In this document: positions 24,771-33,385 of the stretch, piece by piece
Layout of the letters: every line of letters begins with the position of its first letter
How positions within the stretch are numbered: position 1 is the first letter of the stretch
Assembly (NCBI GenBank): GCA_030446715.1
Contig: JAUJMU010000016.1
Span: forward strand, 1 to 57,400
DNA from: Cytophagales bacterium
GTDB lineage: Bacteria; Bacteroidota; Bacteroidia; Cytophagales; 172606-1
Reading direction: 5' to 3'
DNA: 57,400 bases
Made by a program: the position numbers and the translations under genes
The notes under the pieces: model-generated
Seen by the model: the letters and a program-made list of their open reading frames with translations, nothing else
Told to the model about the DNA's origin: nothing
Database searches by the model: none

Positions 24771-24819
24771 ATTCGAAAGGAGTGAGAAGCGGGAAGGGGC
24801 AAACATCAGCGGAGGAACA

Positions 24820-24864
24820 CCCGCCGCCGTGGCCTCATGCGTCAGCATTGCGCCGGGGCGGCCC
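24820..24864 (-). repeat. 45-bp element, copy 1 (before hisD)
   Basis: Matches 25501-25545 at 37 of 45 positions by my alignment. On the minus strand it contains GGGCCGCC, GCGCAATGCT and AGGCCACGGCG as invariant blocks and can form a small ATGC/GCAT hairpin. It lies 50 nt upstream of the hisD ATG. Confidence 0.7.
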
Positions 24865-24878
24865 GGTAACAGGCTTAA

Positions 24879-25274
24879 CTAATGTTCACTGCCGGTTTTG
24901 ATTCTTTTTGTTCTTTGTTTTATCCAGCCAACAATCTCTGCAAAACTCATCCTGCCGGATGCAACAGCAATCACAAAATCATATTTTTCATCTTGAGTAG
25001 CCTCAATATCCTGCCCGTACTCAAGTAAAATCAGCCGCATCAAAACATATCCTGTCCGCTTGTTGCCGTCTGTGAACGGATGGTTCTTTACTACACTTTC
25101 CAGAATCGCCGCCGCTTTTTCTTCTGGTGACGGGTAAAATTCTGTCTCACTGAATCCGCCGAATGGTCTTTCTAAAGCTGATTCAAGTAAACTCTCTTCC
25201 CGTACTCCTGCCAAACCGCCAAACTGGGCTATCAGTATCTGATGAATCTGAAGAACCTCTTTCTTGTCAATCAT
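24879..25274 (-). CDS. Fic/Doc-family toxin
   Basis: 131 residues with the Fic motif HPFTDGNKRTGYVLM (His near residue 64), the size of Doc (death-on-curing) proteins that phosphorylate EF-Tu, or of small AMP-transferring Fic proteins. The N-terminus KKEVLQIHQILIAQFGG and RPFGGFSETEFYPS fit Doc. The upstream small gene overlaps by 4 nt (ATGA coupling) and is the probable antitoxin. The module sits directly upstream of hisD in the same direction, and each has a copy of the same repeat in front. Confidence 0.88.
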   Translation of the reverse strand: MIDKKEVLQIHQILIAQFGGLAGVREESLLESALERPFGGFSETEFYPSPEEKAAAILESVVKNHPFTDGNKRTGYVLMRLILLEYGQDIEATQDEKYDFVIAVASGRMSFAEIVGWIKQRTKRIKTGSEH

Positions 25275-25459
25275 TTGGCAAGCTTTTCTAACAGTTCTTT
25301 GTCTTCAGTCAGTATTTTCCGCAGGTTCTTTGTCAGCGGGAATTTCCCGGTTGTATTCTTTTCCACTTGCTGTAAATATTCCAACAAATCACCGAGTATC
25401 TCATCCGGCAGCTTATCGATAATCTTGTTTATTTCCTCTTTTATTTCTGTCGTTTTCAT
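25271..25459 (-). CDS. Small antitoxin candidate for the Fic/Doc toxin
   Basis: 62 residues starting MKTTEIKEEINKIIDKLPDEI, mostly helical (LLEYLQQVEKN) and ending in a lysine- and leucine-rich segment (TEDKELLEKLAK). It overlaps the toxin start by 4 nt. It does not look like Phd, the usual Doc partner, but resembles helical KLPDEIL-type small proteins often paired with Bacteroidota toxins. An in-frame extension to 25528 (MLKHKATALG ...) enters the 45-bp repeat, so I prefer ATG 25459. Confidence 0.65.
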   Translation of the reverse strand: MKTTEIKEEINKIIDKLPDEILGDLLEYLQQVEKNTTGKFPLTKNLRKILTEDKELLEKLAK

Positions 25460-25500
25460 AATCGTATTTTCTTTACTGGTGGCTGACGAACCAAGACTAC

Positions 25501-25545
25501 CCAGCGCCGTGGCCTTATGCTTGAGCATTGCGCGTTGGCGGCCCA
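25501..25545 (-). repeat. 45-bp element, copy 2 (before the Fic antitoxin)
   Basis: Same element and orientation as copy 1, 42 nt upstream of the antitoxin ATG. Here the core hairpin ATGCT/AGCAT is perfect. Between here and the IS element at 25785 no gene or clear signal is seen. Confidence 0.7.
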
Positions 25546-25801
25546 GTTGCCGGTCTGCTTAATAGAGTTATTTTCTCAGCTGATTTTGATTTAAGAGGTT
25601 TTTGCAGCAATTGTTTCATTGAAATTCAACTTAACTCGGCGTAATGCCACAAAAGGGTGATCTTTCACTTACTGACACAGGCCGTTTTTAGGGTGCAACA
25701 TGAGCAAAACTCTGTTTTGAAGAATTCAGACTGAAAAATAAGTCTAATGTTCTGTGCTGGCTTTATATCCTTATTCTCTTAGTACAATAGTACGAAATAG
25801 A

Positions 25802-27021
25802 TTAGGATAGGATCATCAGCAGAGAAGCGGCGATTCTGGCGTAATTGAGCAGTTGTTGATAAGCCGGGTTCTTTTTAGCGGTATGGGCACAAAGGCCGAA
25901 GGCTTGAAAAAAACGTTGGAGCAGATGTTCATTGGCATATTGGGTTTTAATGTCTGGCAGGGAGAAGGCGCCTCTGTGGGTAAGGAGCACTGAGAGGTAG
26001 TGGACGATTTTGGCTAAAGAGATCAGTGAGAGAGAGAAGTTGAATTGGAAGTTGAGGCGGTTGTCTTGCCGGCTCTGGCAATGCTTTAGGCCCAGGAGTT
26101 GTTTGGCATCACGGTAAAGGAATTCGATCTGGAAACGCAAGTGGTAGTAGTACCAAAGGTCAATCCCGGAAATACTCGTATCGGTAGAGGCAAACAGTTT
26201 GCTGCTCCTGAGCCGGCCATCGGGATGATAAGTATGCAAGAGGACCACTTTGAGCAGACACTTGAGGGATTTGCAGTACAGATTGGCTTGATAGGCCTGC
26301 CAGTCTTGTTCCTGGATGCAGAGGCGGAAGCAGGAGGGTCTGGTTGAGTGGCATTGACTTTCCCGGCGTACTTTCTTTGACGTCCCCTGCCGGCTCTTTT
26401 GGGCCCCAGGCAGGGGTAAAACAACACTGCATCATTACGCAGACGGGTAATCACATGAAAGCCGGCCTGAGTGAGGGGATTGATGAAAGAGAACTTAGCA
26501 AAGTAAGCATCTACGGCTACATAGCGGGAAAGACCAGGCAGTTGAGTAGCCTGACTGGTAAGCAAGCGCGCATAGTAAGCCAGCAAAGTTTGGCCGGCTG
26601 GCAGTACTGTCTGAGTGGCATGGTAATGAAAAGCCGTATGATTAACTACATCTACCAGGGCGATTCCAGCTATTTGCAGGCCTCGCTTTACGGCCTGAGC
26701 ACACCCGGACCAGAAGTAGCCTAATCCGCAAGTATGCTTGCCCGACTTACGGATGAAACTCGGATCGAAAGCCAACAGGCGCTCTTTTTGCGTATACTCG
26801 GTGAGCAGCAAGTGGTTGAAGGCTCGAAAGTCAAAGCCTTTGCTGAACCACTTACGGTAACTCACCGCACTTAAAGGACTTTGTCTTGCCAGGTTCTCAA
26901 ACGTGTAGCCGCCTCTCAAGCTCAGCCAGGTGAGCACTAACTGCACAAAAAAGTCCCTTTGCCATTTGCCAATCCCTGCCATTTTGCTCAATATTGACTC
27001 GGTGAGTGTTTCGATGCTCAT
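25802..27021 (-). pseudogene. IS4-type DDE transposase, frameshifted
   Basis: The frame from ATG 27021 gives the N-terminal half (SILSKMAGIGKWQRDFFVQLVLTWLSLRGGY) and two catalytic Asp regions, LLAFDPSFIRKSGKHT and YVAVDAYFAK. Near KVNATQPDP (about 26333-26350) it leaves frame; the right continuation, CFRLCIQEQDWQAYQANLYC ... LRFQIEFLYRDAKQLLGLKHCQSR with the catalytic Glu, lies one frame over and ends at 25802. The combined length of about 400 residues is normal. Either an inactivating one-base indel or, less likely, programmed slippage. A hairpin covers the start region. Confidence 0.8.
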
Positions 27022-27022
27022 T

Positions 27023-27071
27023 GGGTAAAAGTTTAGTGTTGGTCTCGCAACCCAAACCTACGCTTTTACCC
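27023..27071 (-). promoter_or_regulatory. Hairpin over the IS4-type transposase start
   Basis: GGGTAAAAG (27023-27031) and CTTTTACCC (27063-27071) can pair in RNA read on the minus strand. The inner arm ends one base before the ATG at 27019-27021, so transcripts entering from outside would hide the ribosome site, as known for IS10 and IS50. Confidence 0.55.
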
Positions 27072-27173
27072 CTTTTTATTGCTTACCCTTCCGCCATCAA
27101 CAGCCCTTTGGCCAATTTTTACTGCCCACAAACCCTTTCGTACTATTGATAGATTAAAGAAGATACTTGTAAA

Positions 27174-27533
27174 TTACCTTGAGGCCACTACCAGTCCCAG
27201 AATGATTAATGCCAGTCCGAATATTTTCTGGACTGTTAAAGCTTCATCCAGAAAAACGTAGCTGCACAGCATCACTACCACAAAGGCCAGGCTCATAAAC
27301 GGATAGGCAAAAGACAGCTGGAACCGCGACAGGGCGGCCATCCAGGTGAGGCTGGCGAGGAAAGCCGCAAAAAATCCGGAAAAGATAAAGGGATCAAATA
27401 TGATCCTGAACAGGAACCAGAACTTTTCCAGCAGGGGTTCCGGCGGCTGGTCCAGGGTGTTCATTCTCCATTTCAGGATCAGCTGCCCGTAGGCGGTAAG
27501 GAGGACAGTAAGCAGTATGTATAGATAACCCAT
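27174..27533 (-). CDS. EmrE/ArnE-like small transporter
   Basis: 119 residues with four membrane segments (YLYILLTVLLTAYGQLILKW; the stretch around IFSGFFAAFLASLTWMAAL; SFAYPFMSLAFVVVMLCSYVFL; IFGLALIILGLVVAS), the layout of SMR/EamA half-transporters. AYGQLILKWRM matches the start of ArnE/ArnF-type flippase subunits. It follows a methyltransferase, a polyprenyl-type glycosyltransferase and WbqC on the same strand, so flipping a lipid-linked sugar is more likely than drug export. I chose ATG 27533 over an in-frame start 13 codons upstream that overlaps the methyltransferase stop. Confidence 0.75.
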   Translation of the reverse strand: MGYLYILLTVLLTAYGQLILKWRMNTLDQPPEPLLEKFWFLFRIIFDPFIFSGFFAAFLASLTWMAALSRFQLSFAYPFMSLAFVVVMLCSYVFLDEALTVQKIFGLALIILGLVVASR

Positions 27534-27540
27534 CACAACC

Positions 27541-28167
27541 TCAGTACTTTCTGACAATAATCGTAAAGTCATACTGCTGGTAATCGTGCAGCAAGGCTAC
27601 GTCTTTGGAGAAATTTCGCTTGCAATAGTCAAACAGATAGAGCGGGTCAGAATAGTAGAGGTGAGGCTGCATATACTCAGGATCTGAATATTTGGTCAAA
27701 GCATTGAAAGCAAAACCTTTTTTACTTTTCTGATCCATCTGATGCAGGGTCTCTGTGACGTACTGCAGCCATTCTTCATCAGTAGCACTGTAGCGGAGGT
27801 TGAAAATCCCACTGGCTATCGTATAGTCAGCTTCCTCCATTCCTGTAGCGTCGCCTATCTGTCGGAACTCCGCCCGGGGATGGGTATTGAATTTCTCTCC
27901 GGCCAGGCGCACCATTTCCTCCAGTACATCATATCCAAAGTACTGGTATTGCTCAAAATGCTTGTCAAGCAAAGATATAAAGTCTCCTACGCCGCATCCC
28001 AAATCATTGATCGTGAACGGGCTGTCAGTGACTAACCTGGCAAGTTGCGCAAACCGGATAAACTGAGCCTCCTCGTTTTTCCAGCCTACTCCTTTGGCGC
28101 TGGTTCCGTTCATATCCAGATTTTTCCCGTAATATTCTCTCAGGTCTCTGTCTATTTTTTTAAGCAT
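27541..28167 (-). CDS. Class I SAM-dependent methyltransferase
   Basis: 208 residues with motif I FTINDLGCGVGDFISLL and acidic motif II region YQYFGYDVLEEMV; IASGIFNLRYSATDEEWLQYV fits the middle of sugar or small-molecule methyltransferases. It overlaps the upstream glycosyltransferase by 8 nt and precedes the EmrE-like gene by 7 nt, so all are cotranslated. The acceptor is probably a sugar or glycan intermediate; this is inference from context. Ends FTIIVRKY. Confidence 0.8.
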   Translation of the reverse strand: MLKKIDRDLREYYGKNLDMNGTSAKGVGWKNEEAQFIRFAQLARLVTDSPFTINDLGCGVGDFISLLDKHFEQYQYFGYDVLEEMVRLAGEKFNTHPRAEFRQIGDATGMEEADYTIASGIFNLRYSATDEEWLQYVTETLHQMDQKSKKGFAFNALTKYSDPEYMQPHLYYSDPLYLFDYCKRNFSKDVALLHDYQQYDFTIIVRKY

Positions 28168-29140
28168 TGGGAATGGTATTGTAATGGTCAGTTGATGAAT
28201 TCCCGTCAGGTACCGGATTGCCTTCCTGGTAAACTTCCCGGATGATTGAAAACGGCCGGTTTTTTATCTCAGTGAACATTTTTGACAGATAAATGCCGAT
28301 CAAACCCAGTATAAAAATGATTATGCCTCCCACCAGCCAGATAGTGGTCAGCAGGCTGGCCCATCCTTCCACAGCTACTCCGTATAAGATCTTATTGTAT
28401 ATGATTACTGCAATGTTGAGGAATGCGGCAAGAATAATGAAGATGCCAAATACAAAGATCAGATACAGCGGACGACTGCTGAAAGAAGTAATGGTTTCGA
28501 TTGCCATTTTCAGCTTCTTTTTCAGGGTATAAGTTGTACTCCCCTTGTTCCCTTTGTTCACGGATACGCCCTTCTGATTGAAGCCTGTCAGTACGAACAG
28601 ACCCCATATATCCAGCTCGCTTTCCCGGAACGAAACAACATTGGCTACATAGCGTCTGGTCATCAGGCGTGCAGTCAGGGTGTCATGCGGATATTCAATG
28701 TTGGCCAGAAGGGAAAAAAAACCATAAAAGATTCTCCCGCTTATTCTTTCAAAGAAGTTGCCCTTCCGCTGTTTCTGGATGCCAAACACCACGTCAATAC
28801 CTGATGTTTGCTGCATCTCTGACCAATAAATTTCAAGAAGTTCCGGATCTTCTTCCAGATCAACATCAATAAGAAAAACGTAATTTCCCTTTGCAAAACG
28901 TAATCCGGTCATAATTGCTTTATGATGACCAAAATTGCGGGATAAGTCCACCAGAAGAATATTGGGGTCAGATTTTTGCAGTTCCAGTACTCTCTGCATG
29001 GATTGGTCTGGAGATCCGTCGTTTACAAAAATTATTTCGTAATCTTCTGTAATCTTCCTTACGCAGTTAACAATCCGCTGATAGAATTCGTGGATATAGT
29101 TCTGGGAGTAATACAGAGTAGTGACAACCGACAACTTCAT
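28160..29140 (-). CDS. Polyprenyl-phosphate-type family 2 glycosyltransferase
   Basis: 326 residues. The GT-A domain has KLSVVTTLYYSQNYIHEFYQRI, IIFVNDGSPDQSMQ and the DxD motif in FLIDVDLEEDPELL, then GHHKAIMTGLRFAKGNY, which resembles ArnC/DPM1-like enzymes. Two C-terminal membrane helices follow (PLYLIFVFGIFIILAAFLNIAVIIY; WLVGGIIIFILGLIGIYLS). It should load a sugar onto undecaprenyl phosphate at the cytoplasmic face. It overlaps the upstream WbqC gene by one base and the downstream methyltransferase by 8 nt, making a tight four-gene operon. Confidence 0.88.
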   Translation of the reverse strand: MKLSVVTTLYYSQNYIHEFYQRIVNCVRKITEDYEIIFVNDGSPDQSMQRVLELQKSDPNILLVDLSRNFGHHKAIMTGLRFAKGNYVFLIDVDLEEDPELLEIYWSEMQQTSGIDVVFGIQKQRKGNFFERISGRIFYGFFSLLANIEYPHDTLTARLMTRRYVANVVSFRESELDIWGLFVLTGFNQKGVSVNKGNKGSTTYTLKKKLKMAIETITSFSSRPLYLIFVFGIFIILAAFLNIAVIIYNKILYGVAVEGWASLLTTIWLVGGIIIFILGLIGIYLSKMFTEIKNRPFSIIREVYQEGNPVPDGNSSTDHYNTIPNA

Positions 29141-29847
29141 CAGACAGACTGGCTAAAGCTTTTCATGAAGTTTTTTGCGTGAGGACCTTCGTTGAAGAGT
29201 AAGTCCAGGATCGTGACCCCATGCTGAAAGGGCGGGTACAGCTGATGATACTGAGGATATTCACCGTAATCCATCCAGCTTACCTTGATGCCGAGGCTGG
29301 TGAAATACTGTTCATCCAGATAACCTTTGGCGGCTGGACCAGAGAGATACTCTGTAGCCCCGGCTTGCTGGCAAAGAGCAGCTAATTTCTCGTTTTTCCC
29401 CTCTGGCAGAGCGTAATCTGTAGACCAGCTTATTTTGGTGGAAATCCCAAGTATATTGATAATAGCCTGAATAAACAGGTAATTGATCCGGCTCAGGCTG
29501 ACTTCATGCATGTTCAGATACAGGTTTTCAAACACAGAGCTGAAGTGGCGGAAAAAAGGCGCTTTGGCGTAAGCCTGAGAGATGGTGACCCAGTGTTTCC
29601 GGGCCCATGAAGCATCGGCAACCTTTACATGGTTGATTGGTATTTCAAATTTTCCCTTTACTTCCACGGGAATAGTAAGCCAGCACAATCCTGCCGGGGT
29701 CTTGATCTGATTGCGGTTTCTCCAGTCCCGGCGGGTATACTGTACATCATCAAACAGAATGAATTCATCAACCGAATTGATAATATCAAAGTATCCTTTC
29801 CAGGGAATATAATTGGACTGAATTATTGCAACTTTCTTTTGAATCAC
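29140..29847 (-). CDS. WbqC-family protein
   Basis: 235 residues, starting KKVAIIQSNYIPWKGYFDIINSVDEFILFDDVQYTRRDWRNRNQIKTP, the WbqC signature. WbqC-like proteins occur in O-antigen and capsule clusters and have been proposed to act on nucleotide-sugar or lipid-linked amino sugars; the reaction is not settled. It is first in the four-gene cassette. Ends in a normal family length. Confidence 0.85.
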   Translation of the reverse strand: MIQKKVAIIQSNYIPWKGYFDIINSVDEFILFDDVQYTRRDWRNRNQIKTPAGLCWLTIPVEVKGKFEIPINHVKVADASWARKHWVTISQAYAKAPFFRHFSSVFENLYLNMHEVSLSRINYLFIQAIINILGISTKISWSTDYALPEGKNEKLAALCQQAGATEYLSGPAAKGYLDEQYFTSLGIKVSWMDYGEYPQYHQLYPPFQHGVTILDLLFNEGPHAKNFMKSFSQSV

Positions 29848-29940
29848 AACCGGACAAGAAAAAAGTATTCTACAAAGCTATAAAAAAACAATTGCCAACG
29901 CTTCATGCACCGGCAACTGATCAATTTTATTCTGCAATGC

Positions 29941-30876
29941 TTAAACCACAAAGTTATCCACCTCCCGGTAAGCGGCAATGAGCGCCTGTTCGCCCTCCTT
30001 GCCTGGCTTTGCATTGCCGTGCTCCATGCCCCAGATAAACTCCCGTCCGGCAGCTTTGCCTTTCTGGTGCACATGTTCAAAAATTTTCTTGTAGTTGATT
30101 TCTCCGGTAGTAGGTTCCTTCCGGCCGGGGTTATCACCAATCTGGAAGTAAGCAATTTCGTCCCAGGTAAGGTTTATGTTATTGATGAGGTGTCCTTCAT
30201 TTTTCTGCATGTGGTAAATGTCATAGAGGAGTTTGCAGGAAGGGCTGTTTACGCCCTTGCAGATCATATACGTCTGGTCGGAAGTGCGCAGAAACAGGTC
30301 AGGGGTATCGCTGAGGGGCTCCAGCACCATCACAAGGCCATGGGGTTCAAAAATTTCGGCTCCCCTGCGAAGGGCTTCAATAACGTTTCCCGTCTGAATT
30401 CCGATGGGCAGGTTACGGGAAAAATCACCCGGTACTACCGTCATCCATCTGGCATTTACCCGTTTGGCTACGTCCACGGCCCGTTTGCAGCCGTTGAGAA
30501 ATATGTCAAGGTGCTCTTTTTTACCGGCAGCGAGAGTGTTCTTACCATTACCTCCCTTATCGATCACAAAAACGCCCATTTTCATGCCCAGCCGGGTCAT
30601 CTCTTTGCCTATCTTTTCCTGCATATCTGCCGGACGGCCCATCATTCCATTATCCTCCAGCGCCATAAAGCCCTGATCGGCCATAAATTTAAGCTGATCA
30701 ATTTCACTTTCACCGGCGCTGTTCTTAAACATGCCAAAGTGAGGGGCATAGTTTAGTTTAAATTTTGCTTTGGGCGGATTTTTGGGTTTTTTATCAGCGA
30801 AAGCAACGTCAGGAGCAGCAAAAGAACTTGCACCGGCTACTGCAAGTCCTTTTTTCAAAAAGTTTCGGCGTTCCAT
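29941..30876 (-). CDS. Secreted sugar isomerase/epimerase-like TIM-barrel protein
   Basis: 311 residues. The start MERRNFLKKGLAVAGASSFAAP has a twin-Arg-like (RR) export signal of the type common in Bacteroidota periplasmic sugar proteins. The rest matches the xylose-isomerase-like/hydroxypyruvate-isomerase barrel: LNYAPHFGMFKNSAGESEIDQLKFMADQGFMALEDNGMM, VMVLEPLSDTPDLF with a metal-type Glu, LLYDIYHMQKNEGHLINNI with Asp-x-x-His, and REFIWGMEHGNAKPG near the end. An unknown ketose or hydroxyacid is the likely substrate. It is 93 nt upstream of WbqC and may be separate from that operon. Confidence 0.8.
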   Translation of the reverse strand: MERRNFLKKGLAVAGASSFAAPDVAFADKKPKNPPKAKFKLNYAPHFGMFKNSAGESEIDQLKFMADQGFMALEDNGMMGRPADMQEKIGKEMTRLGMKMGVFVIDKGGNGKNTLAAGKKEHLDIFLNGCKRAVDVAKRVNARWMTVVPGDFSRNLPIGIQTGNVIEALRRGAEIFEPHGLVMVLEPLSDTPDLFLRTSDQTYMICKGVNSPSCKLLYDIYHMQKNEGHLINNINLTWDEIAYFQIGDNPGRKEPTTGEINYKKIFEHVHQKGKAAGREFIWGMEHGNAKPGKEGEQALIAAYREVDNFVV

Positions 30877-30970
30877 ATTCTTTGGGATAATAAGATTTAG
30901 GTACTGGAATATTTTCGGGAAATATAATACTTCTCGTGGAAGAAAGCCAGACTGGCCTTACAGCAAAGAA

Positions 30971-31366
30971 TTATTCCAGAGAGTCAGCGTAGGCTATGAG
31001 CTTCGCAACGGAAGTCTCATCCTTAAAATCAATGTTTTCCTTCTGGGCAAAAGCTTTTATCTGAGCCTGATGAGCGGGAAAACTCTTCAAAACCGATTTC
31101 TTGTTCAACTTGACTCTTACCAGCTTCTGGTCGGACCGGAGGAGGTAATAATAGATTTCCTCCACCAATTCATCATAGGCACGGCCGGTACTATAAGCTC
31201 CTTTGTAGTTCGCTTTAATAATAGACTTACTGTTATCTGCCAAAAAGGAAGTCCGCCCCTCGTGAAATACGCGCAGAAACTTCTCCTTTAGCCTCGGTTG
31301 GTCAGACAACAGGTTTGGGAAATGCTTGAATACATATTGTTTCCCAGTTGTCACATCATTAAAAAC
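30971..31366 (-). pseudogene. C-terminal remnant of a gene truncated by an IS
   Basis: The minus-strand frame reads well from VFNDVTTGKQYVFKHFPNLL to the stop (VAKLIAYADSLE), but its first residues (GTG CGC AAA CCC TAC) are the end of the ISAs1 element, so its own start is gone. The sequence is helical and Lys-rich near the end (VKLNKKSVLKSFPAHQ), like a common Bacteroidota hypothetical family with a C-terminal IKAF...KEN segment. Its 5' part is not found on the far side of the IS. Confidence 0.55.
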
Positions 31367-32508
31367 GTAGGGTTTGCGCACCAAAAAGGGGGAATGGGTA
31401 GATTTGGGTATGGATATACCGGATTACTTCACTTCCCTGAGCGCCTACCGGGTAAGGGGCCCCTGTCTGCACAAGTCAGGAGATACATCAGGCCTGGTGC
31501 TATGTGGCACAATAGCCGGCTGCGATGATTTTTCAGAGACAGAAGATTATGGTAAAGATAACATTGATTTTCTGAAGGCAGAGCCGGGTTTGAGTTTGCT
31601 AACGGCATTCCCTCTGAGGACACGCTGAGCCAGCTGGTAAGAAGGCTCAAAGTCAAGGTGTTGGAAGCTTGTTTCAAGTCCTGCCTGGAAGCAATCAGTT
31701 TAACGGGCAAGCACCTGAGCATAGCTGACAGGGAACTCAGAAGCACCATCCCTTCGGGTAGCAGACATGCTTTGGTGAGGATGGTAAATGTATGGGTGGA
31801 TGAGTATAAGCTCAGTTTTGGCCAGTTGCCGGTAGAAAACAAGGACAATGAAATTACGGCTATCCCCCAACCAGCCGAGCTGACTGACTGTGCCGGTAGT
31901 GTGGTCAGTATCGATGCGATGGGTTGTCAAAAGGAAATCACGGCTAAAATCAGGCAACAAAAAGCTGATTATGTAATTGCTTTGAAAGCCGGTCAGGATC
32001 TGCTTTACGGGCAGGCAGTAGATTTTATGGAGAAAAGAAAGCAAACTCTACCCGCTTATACTACCCTGGATAAAGCCCGTGACCGGGGTGAGCAGAGAAC
32101 CATTTACGTTGCCAGTTCAATTGCTCTGGCAGATCAGGCCGGTCAATGGCAAGACCTCAAAAGCCTGGTGATGGTTGAAAGAACACGTTTGGTCAATGAA
32201 AAAGCCCGGACGCAGACCCGGTTTTACATTAGTAGTCTCTCTGACAAAACGCCTCAGCAGTATACGCGTGGAGACTGGGTAATCGAAAATCAACTCCACT
32301 GGCAGTTGGATTTTACCTTCCGCGAAGATGATAACCGGGTAAAGAAAGACAATGCCCCGGCCAGTCTCCACCTGATCCGAAAGTGGGCCCTGCACCTACT
32401 GCAAAAGGATGAAGACAAAATCAGCTTAAAGCGAGAAAGAAAGCTGGCAGAGACAATCTCTGTCTGCTCAAAATATTAAAAACCTGACTTTTGGTGCGGA
32501 AACCCTAC
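31367..32508 (+). mobile_element. ISAs1-family insertion sequence, degenerate
   Basis: GTAGGGTTTGCGCACCAAAA (31367) and its inverse ending GGAAACCCTAC (to 32508) form about 20-bp terminal repeats with one mismatch and a one-base difference in the A run. No target duplication is visible, and the flanks differ: a broken gene on the left and IS630 debris on the right, suggesting deletion after insertion. Confidence 0.8.
31412..32479 (+). pseudogene. ISAs1-family transposase, frameshifted
   Basis: The N-terminal part (DIPDYFTSLSAYRVRGPCLHKSGD ... GLVLCGTIAGCDDFSETEDYGKDNIDFL) breaks near 31600. The next frame carries FANGIPSEDTLSQL-type sequence and then the DDE region from about 31658: RSTIPSGSRHALVRMVNVW, NKDNEITAIPQPAE, VVSIDAMGCQKEITAKI, QLHWQLDFTFREDDNRVKKDNAP. 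The expected first catalytic motif IDGK is IADR here, so the product would be inactive even if the frame were repaired. Confidence 0.8.
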
Positions 32509-33360
32509 TCACAAAGGCAGCAAAGGCTATCTCTCCCCTGAAGACCGCGAGCAGGCACTGGCCTGGATCAGCGAGCAGTCACCGTAGGTGAGCCGGCAGA
32601 CACCGGAGGCTTACCCGGAGAGTACTCACGGAGTCAGCTACCGGAGTCAGCGCAGCGGCTGTCAGCTGCCGGAACAGGCCGGACTCTCCTGCAGGAAACG
32701 CCAGGCGGTGAATCCGGCCAGAGATGAGCAAAAGGTGCTTGAGCGGCGGGAGGAACTCAAAAAAAGTTGAGCAACGTCAGCAGGAAACTGAAGCAGGAAA
32801 ACTGGTGATGGTAATAGCGGATGAATGCCATCTGCCGGCTGGTGATGCTTCAGGATATAGCTGGGGCAAAAGGAGCGAAAGGCTGACTGTTCAGGTAGCA
32901 AACCCGAAAGAAAGACAGAGCTGCTTCGGGGCTCCGAATGCAAAAAGCGGAGAACTGCTGCTCTCTGAGGTAGAGTAAGCCAACAGCAACACCAAGGTCA
33001 GCTTTCCGGAGATTTTACAGAAACACTATGCCGGAAAACAGCTGTGGATAGTACGGGATGTGGACCTGACGATGCTCGTCATCGGGTCCACTCGCCTCTT
33101 ACCACAAAAGTGAAACCCTGAGACAGTATCTGCAGAAGGTCAACGGGCAGCCGCCCCAGAAAGACTGGCCCCTCACCCTGCTCAACTTTGCCCCCAATGC
33201 ACCTGAGCAGAACCCCATTGAAGCCGTGTGGCTACAGGGAAAGACTAAAGTCCGGCAGCAGGCCGGACCGGATTGTTTTCAGCAGGTAAAGCAGTTTTTC
33301 ACCGATACCGTCAGGGCGCAAACCTGCTCCTTTGACAAACTCAAGTGGTACGGCTTATAA
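32509..33360 (+). pseudogene. IS630-family transposase remnant
   Basis: Pieces in changing frames and broken by stops: KGYLSPEDREQALAWISEQSP, then VIADECHLPAGDASGYSWGK (first acidic motif), SELLL-type middle, KQLWIVRDVD (second), and PLTLLNFAPNAPEQNPIEAVW (PxxPxLNPIE-like third motif), ending KLKWYGL and TAA at 33360. It is typical of IS630 DDE transposases. Its left end was removed by, or lies under, the ISAs1 element. It abuts a T9SS-domain scar on the right, which suggests it inserted in that gene. Confidence 0.7.
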
Positions 33361-33385
33361 TCACAAATCATGTAGCAATGCTATA

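Larger units (their letters stand above)
25785..27148 (-). mobile_element. IS4-type insertion sequence with 13-bp inverted repeats
   Basis: CAATAGTACGAAA (25785-25797) is exactly inverted at 27136-27148, bounding 1364 bp that hold one frameshifted DDE transposase gene. No convincing target duplication was found: the flanks are TTCTCTTAGTA on the left and ATAGATTAAAG on the right. It lies between the Fic module and the glycan cassette, in intergenic DNA. Confidence 0.75.

Noticed and set aside
25797-27157. ATAGATTA present at both ends of the IS4-type element as a target duplication
   Set aside because: The left copy lies partly inside the inverted repeat (25797-25804), so it cannot be a flanking duplication with these ends.
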